Positions 5,890 to 7,065 of a DNA stretch of 7,065 bases are shown here, piece after piece (positions within the stretch are counted from its first letter, which is position 1; every line of letters begins with the position of its first letter). The notes beneath the pieces were generated by a model, which worked only from the letters and a program-made list of their open reading frames with translations, searched no databases and had not been told where the DNA came from. Source of the stretch: Bacillota bacterium (GTDB lineage Bacteria > Bacillota > Bacilli > Thermoactinomycetales > DSM-44946); NCBI GenBank assembly GCA_021793745.1, contig JAJYSD010000060.1:1-7065 (forward strand), in the 5' to 3' direction. The translations under genes and the position numbers were made by a program.

Positions 5890-6840
5890 ATGGCGTTGAT
5901 CATGGGCCGATGCATCGGCGTGGATGTGGGAGGAACCAAAATCGCCGCCGCCCGGGTGGAGCCCGACGGCTCCGTCAGCCGTCGCTTTCGCACGGAAACC
6001 CGGGCTGCCGAGGGACCCGACAGGGTGATCGAACGGATCTGTCAAGGGATCGAGCGCGTGATGGGGGAGGAAGCCGTGGACGGGATCGGCATCGCTTGCC
6101 CGGGCCCCTTGGATTCCCGCTCCGGCGTGGTTCTCTCCCCGCCCAATCTCCCCGGCTGGGAGCGGATTCCGCTGAAAGAGCGGCTGGAGGATCGGTTTCA
6201 AGTTCCCGTCTGTGTGGAAAACGATGCCAACGCCGCCGCCTGGGGGGAATATTTGCTGGGAGCCGGTCGGGGGGCCGATCCGATGATCTACATCACAGTC
6301 AGCACCGGTATCGGAGGGGGCGTGGTGTTGGACGGAGCGTTGTATCGGGGTGCCGACACCTACGCCGGAGAGATCGGACACATGATCGTCGATCCCCAGG
6401 GAGCGCCCTGCGGTTGCGGCCGCAGAGGCTGCCTCGAAGCGATGGCGTCCGGGACAGCGCTTGCCCGGGCGGCGGCGGAAGCGCTGCGAAATGGAGACGG
6501 CCGGATCCGGGAATGGAGCGGAGGGAGCCTTCCAAGGGCGGAACACGTCTTTGCCGCCTTCCGGGAAGGGGATGAGGTCGCTTCCCGGATCATCGATGAT
6601 GGGATTCGGTATCTCGCCATCGGGTTGGCCAATGTCGTTCACTTGCTCAACCCCCGGGTGATTGTGATCGGGGGCGGCGTGGCCGGTGCCGGGGAGATGT
6701 TCTTCACCCCCCTCCGGGAGCGGCTTTCAAACTCCTTGATGCCGTCCTTCGCGGATACCTTTGAACTCCGCCCGGCGGAGCTGGGGGCGGATGCGGGTGT
6801 GATCGGCGCCGCCGCCCTGTGGGCGAAGCGGACGGATTGA
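5890..6840 (+). CDS. glcK: ROK-family sugar kinase, probable glucokinase
   Basis: A 316-residue cytoplasmic ATP-dependent kinase, most likely phosphorylating glucose for glycolysis. The ATG at 5890 follows GGAGGGG (5878-5884) by 5 nt; an in-frame ATG at 5902 would sit too far away. Residues in order: phosphate-binding GVDVGGTK (10-17), CPGP turn, catalytic ENDAN with D112 (110-114), STGIGGG (138-144), substrate and zinc motif EIGH (E161, H164), CGCGRRGCLE with C174, C176 and C181, and the late IGGGVAGAGE (260-269). The H-CxC-C zinc site and EIGH are the signature of ROK glucokinases. There is no N-terminal winged-helix domain, so it is a kinase rather than a ROK repressor. The overall pattern and length match B. 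subtilis GlcK (about 321). N-acetylmannosamine, fructose or allose kinase remain possible because sugar specificity cannot be read reliably. It is separated from mutM by 236 bp with its own putative promoter. Confidence 0.92.
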   Translation: MALIMGRCIGVDVGGTKIAAARVEPDGSVSRRFRTETRAAEGPDRVIERICQGIERVMGEEAVDGIGIACPGPLDSRSGVVLSPPNLPGWERIPLKERLEDRFQVPVCVENDANAAAWGEYLLGAGRGADPMIYITVSTGIGGGVVLDGALYRGADTYAGEIGHMIVDPQGAPCGCGRRGCLEAMASGTALARAAAEALRNGDGRIREWSGGSLPRAEHVFAAFREGDEVASRIIDDGIRYLAIGLANVVHLLNPRVIVIGGGVAGAGEMFFTPLRERLSNSLMPSFADTFELRPAELGADAGVIGAAALWAKRTD

Positions 6841-6853
6841 CGGGGAAAGGGAT

Positions 6854-6872
6854 ATGCGCATTTCCGCGGAAA
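6854..6872. repeat. Two adjacent perfect palindromes after the ROK gene
   Basis: ATGCGCAT (6854-6861) abuts the 12-bp palindrome TTTCCGCGGAAA (6861-6872), 13 nt past the kinase stop. No T-run follows. They lie just upstream of the weak promoter for the dehydrogenase gene, so they may be regulator sites; a role as a transcript-end hairpin is possible but not canonical. Confidence 0.4.
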
Positions 6873-6877
6873 AGACC

Positions 6878-6906
6878 TTGGCATGCAACTGGCATCATTT
6901 TCAAAT
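6878..6906 (+). promoter_or_regulatory. Weak putative promoter for the dehydrogenase gene
   Basis: TTGGCA (6878-6883) matches the -35 consensus at five of six bases, and TCAAAT (6901-6906) at 17-nt spacing matches the -10 at four of six. TGGCAT occurs at 6879-6884 and 6890-6895, 11 bp apart, about one helical turn, which could be a tandem protein site. Confidence 0.35.
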
Positions 6907-6956
6907 TAGGATCCAGAGGCTTTTTCCAACACACTGAGAAAGCGAGGGATCAACCC

Positions 6957-7065
6957 ATGCGGTTGAAGGACCGGGTGGCGATCGTCACCGGCGGTGCGAA
7001 GGGAATCGGTCGCGCCTCCGCCCGGGAGCTTGCCCGTCAGGGCGCCCGGGTGGTGGGAGGGGATA
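6957..7065 (+). CDS. Short-chain dehydrogenase/reductase (SDR), N-terminal fragment
   Basis: Only the first 36 codons are in the window and the gene continues beyond the right edge. The ATG at 6957 follows GAGGG (6944-6948) by 8 nt. The fragment starts with the classical SDR Rossmann fold: beta-1 RVAIVTGG and the cofactor motif TGGAKGIG (11-18), helix ASARELARQG, then beta-2 ARVVGGD. The acidic D36 at the end of beta-2 favours NAD(H) over NADP(H) in this family. The catalytic Ser-Tyr-Lys and the substrate pocket are outside, so the substrate cannot be named. Close relatives include FabG-like 3-oxoacyl-ACP reductases and glucose 1-dehydrogenase or polyol-type SDRs. It lies 116 bp after the ROK kinase in the same direction and may share its transcript. 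Confidence 0.92.
   Translation, partial: MRLKDRVAIVTGGAKGIGRASARELARQGARVVGGD

Noticed and set aside
5835..6575. 246-codon plus-strand frame overlapping the ROK kinase
   Set aside because: It is Arg/Gly-rich out-of-frame translation of the kinase gene with no RBS or motif.

Overview
The window looks like chromosomal DNA of a GC-rich, endospore-forming Firmicute. Thermoactinomycetaceae (Planifilum/Polycladomyces-like) is my best guess. The grounds are a Spo0M-family sporulation gene, strong AGGAGG-type ribosome binding sites, GTG and TTG starts, a PolI with a degenerate proofreading domain as in Bacillus/Geobacillus, and roughly 60% GC in the housekeeping genes. The genus cannot be fixed by eye.

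Layout. Positions 1-704 hold the N-terminal part of an exported protein on the minus strand. It has a GTG start and runs off the left edge. The first 123 residues after the signal region resemble nothing I can name, while a Cys/Trp-containing segment further on faintly recalls the region upstream of the nuclease domain in NucA/NucB-type secreted DNases. It is divergent from spo0M (987-1910, plus strand). The 282 bp between them carry a near-perfect 17-bp inverted repeat abutting the minus-strand ribosome binding site, a GC-rich patch of three small hairpins, and a consensus TATAAT before spo0M. A clear intrinsic terminator (2025-2055) ends the spo0M unit.

Next comes a DNA repair operon. An extended -10 promoter (2079-2107) precedes polA (DNA polymerase I, 2168-4813), followed 15 bp later by mutM (8-oxoguanine DNA glycosylase, TTG start, 4829-5653). 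MutM excises oxidised purines and PolI can fill the resulting gap, so the pairing makes functional sense. It is also the conserved order in Bacilli, where ytaF and coaE normally follow. Here a 236-bp spacer replaces them.

That spacer (5654-5889) is the most structured non-coding stretch. It has two near-identical copies of a short hairpin element 144 bp apart, with an 18-pair interrupted inverted repeat between them. The second copy overlaps the -35 area of a putative promoter for a ROK-family sugar kinase (5890-6840, probable glucokinase). After 116 bp containing adjacent palindromes and a weak promoter, a short-chain dehydrogenase/reductase begins at 6957 and is cut by the right edge.

I found no rRNA, tRNA, CRISPR array, IS element or phage gene. 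Most of the window is ordinary chromosome. The points of interest are the left-edge exported protein, the regulatory or structured intergenic DNA, and the break in the usual polA-mutM neighbourhood.
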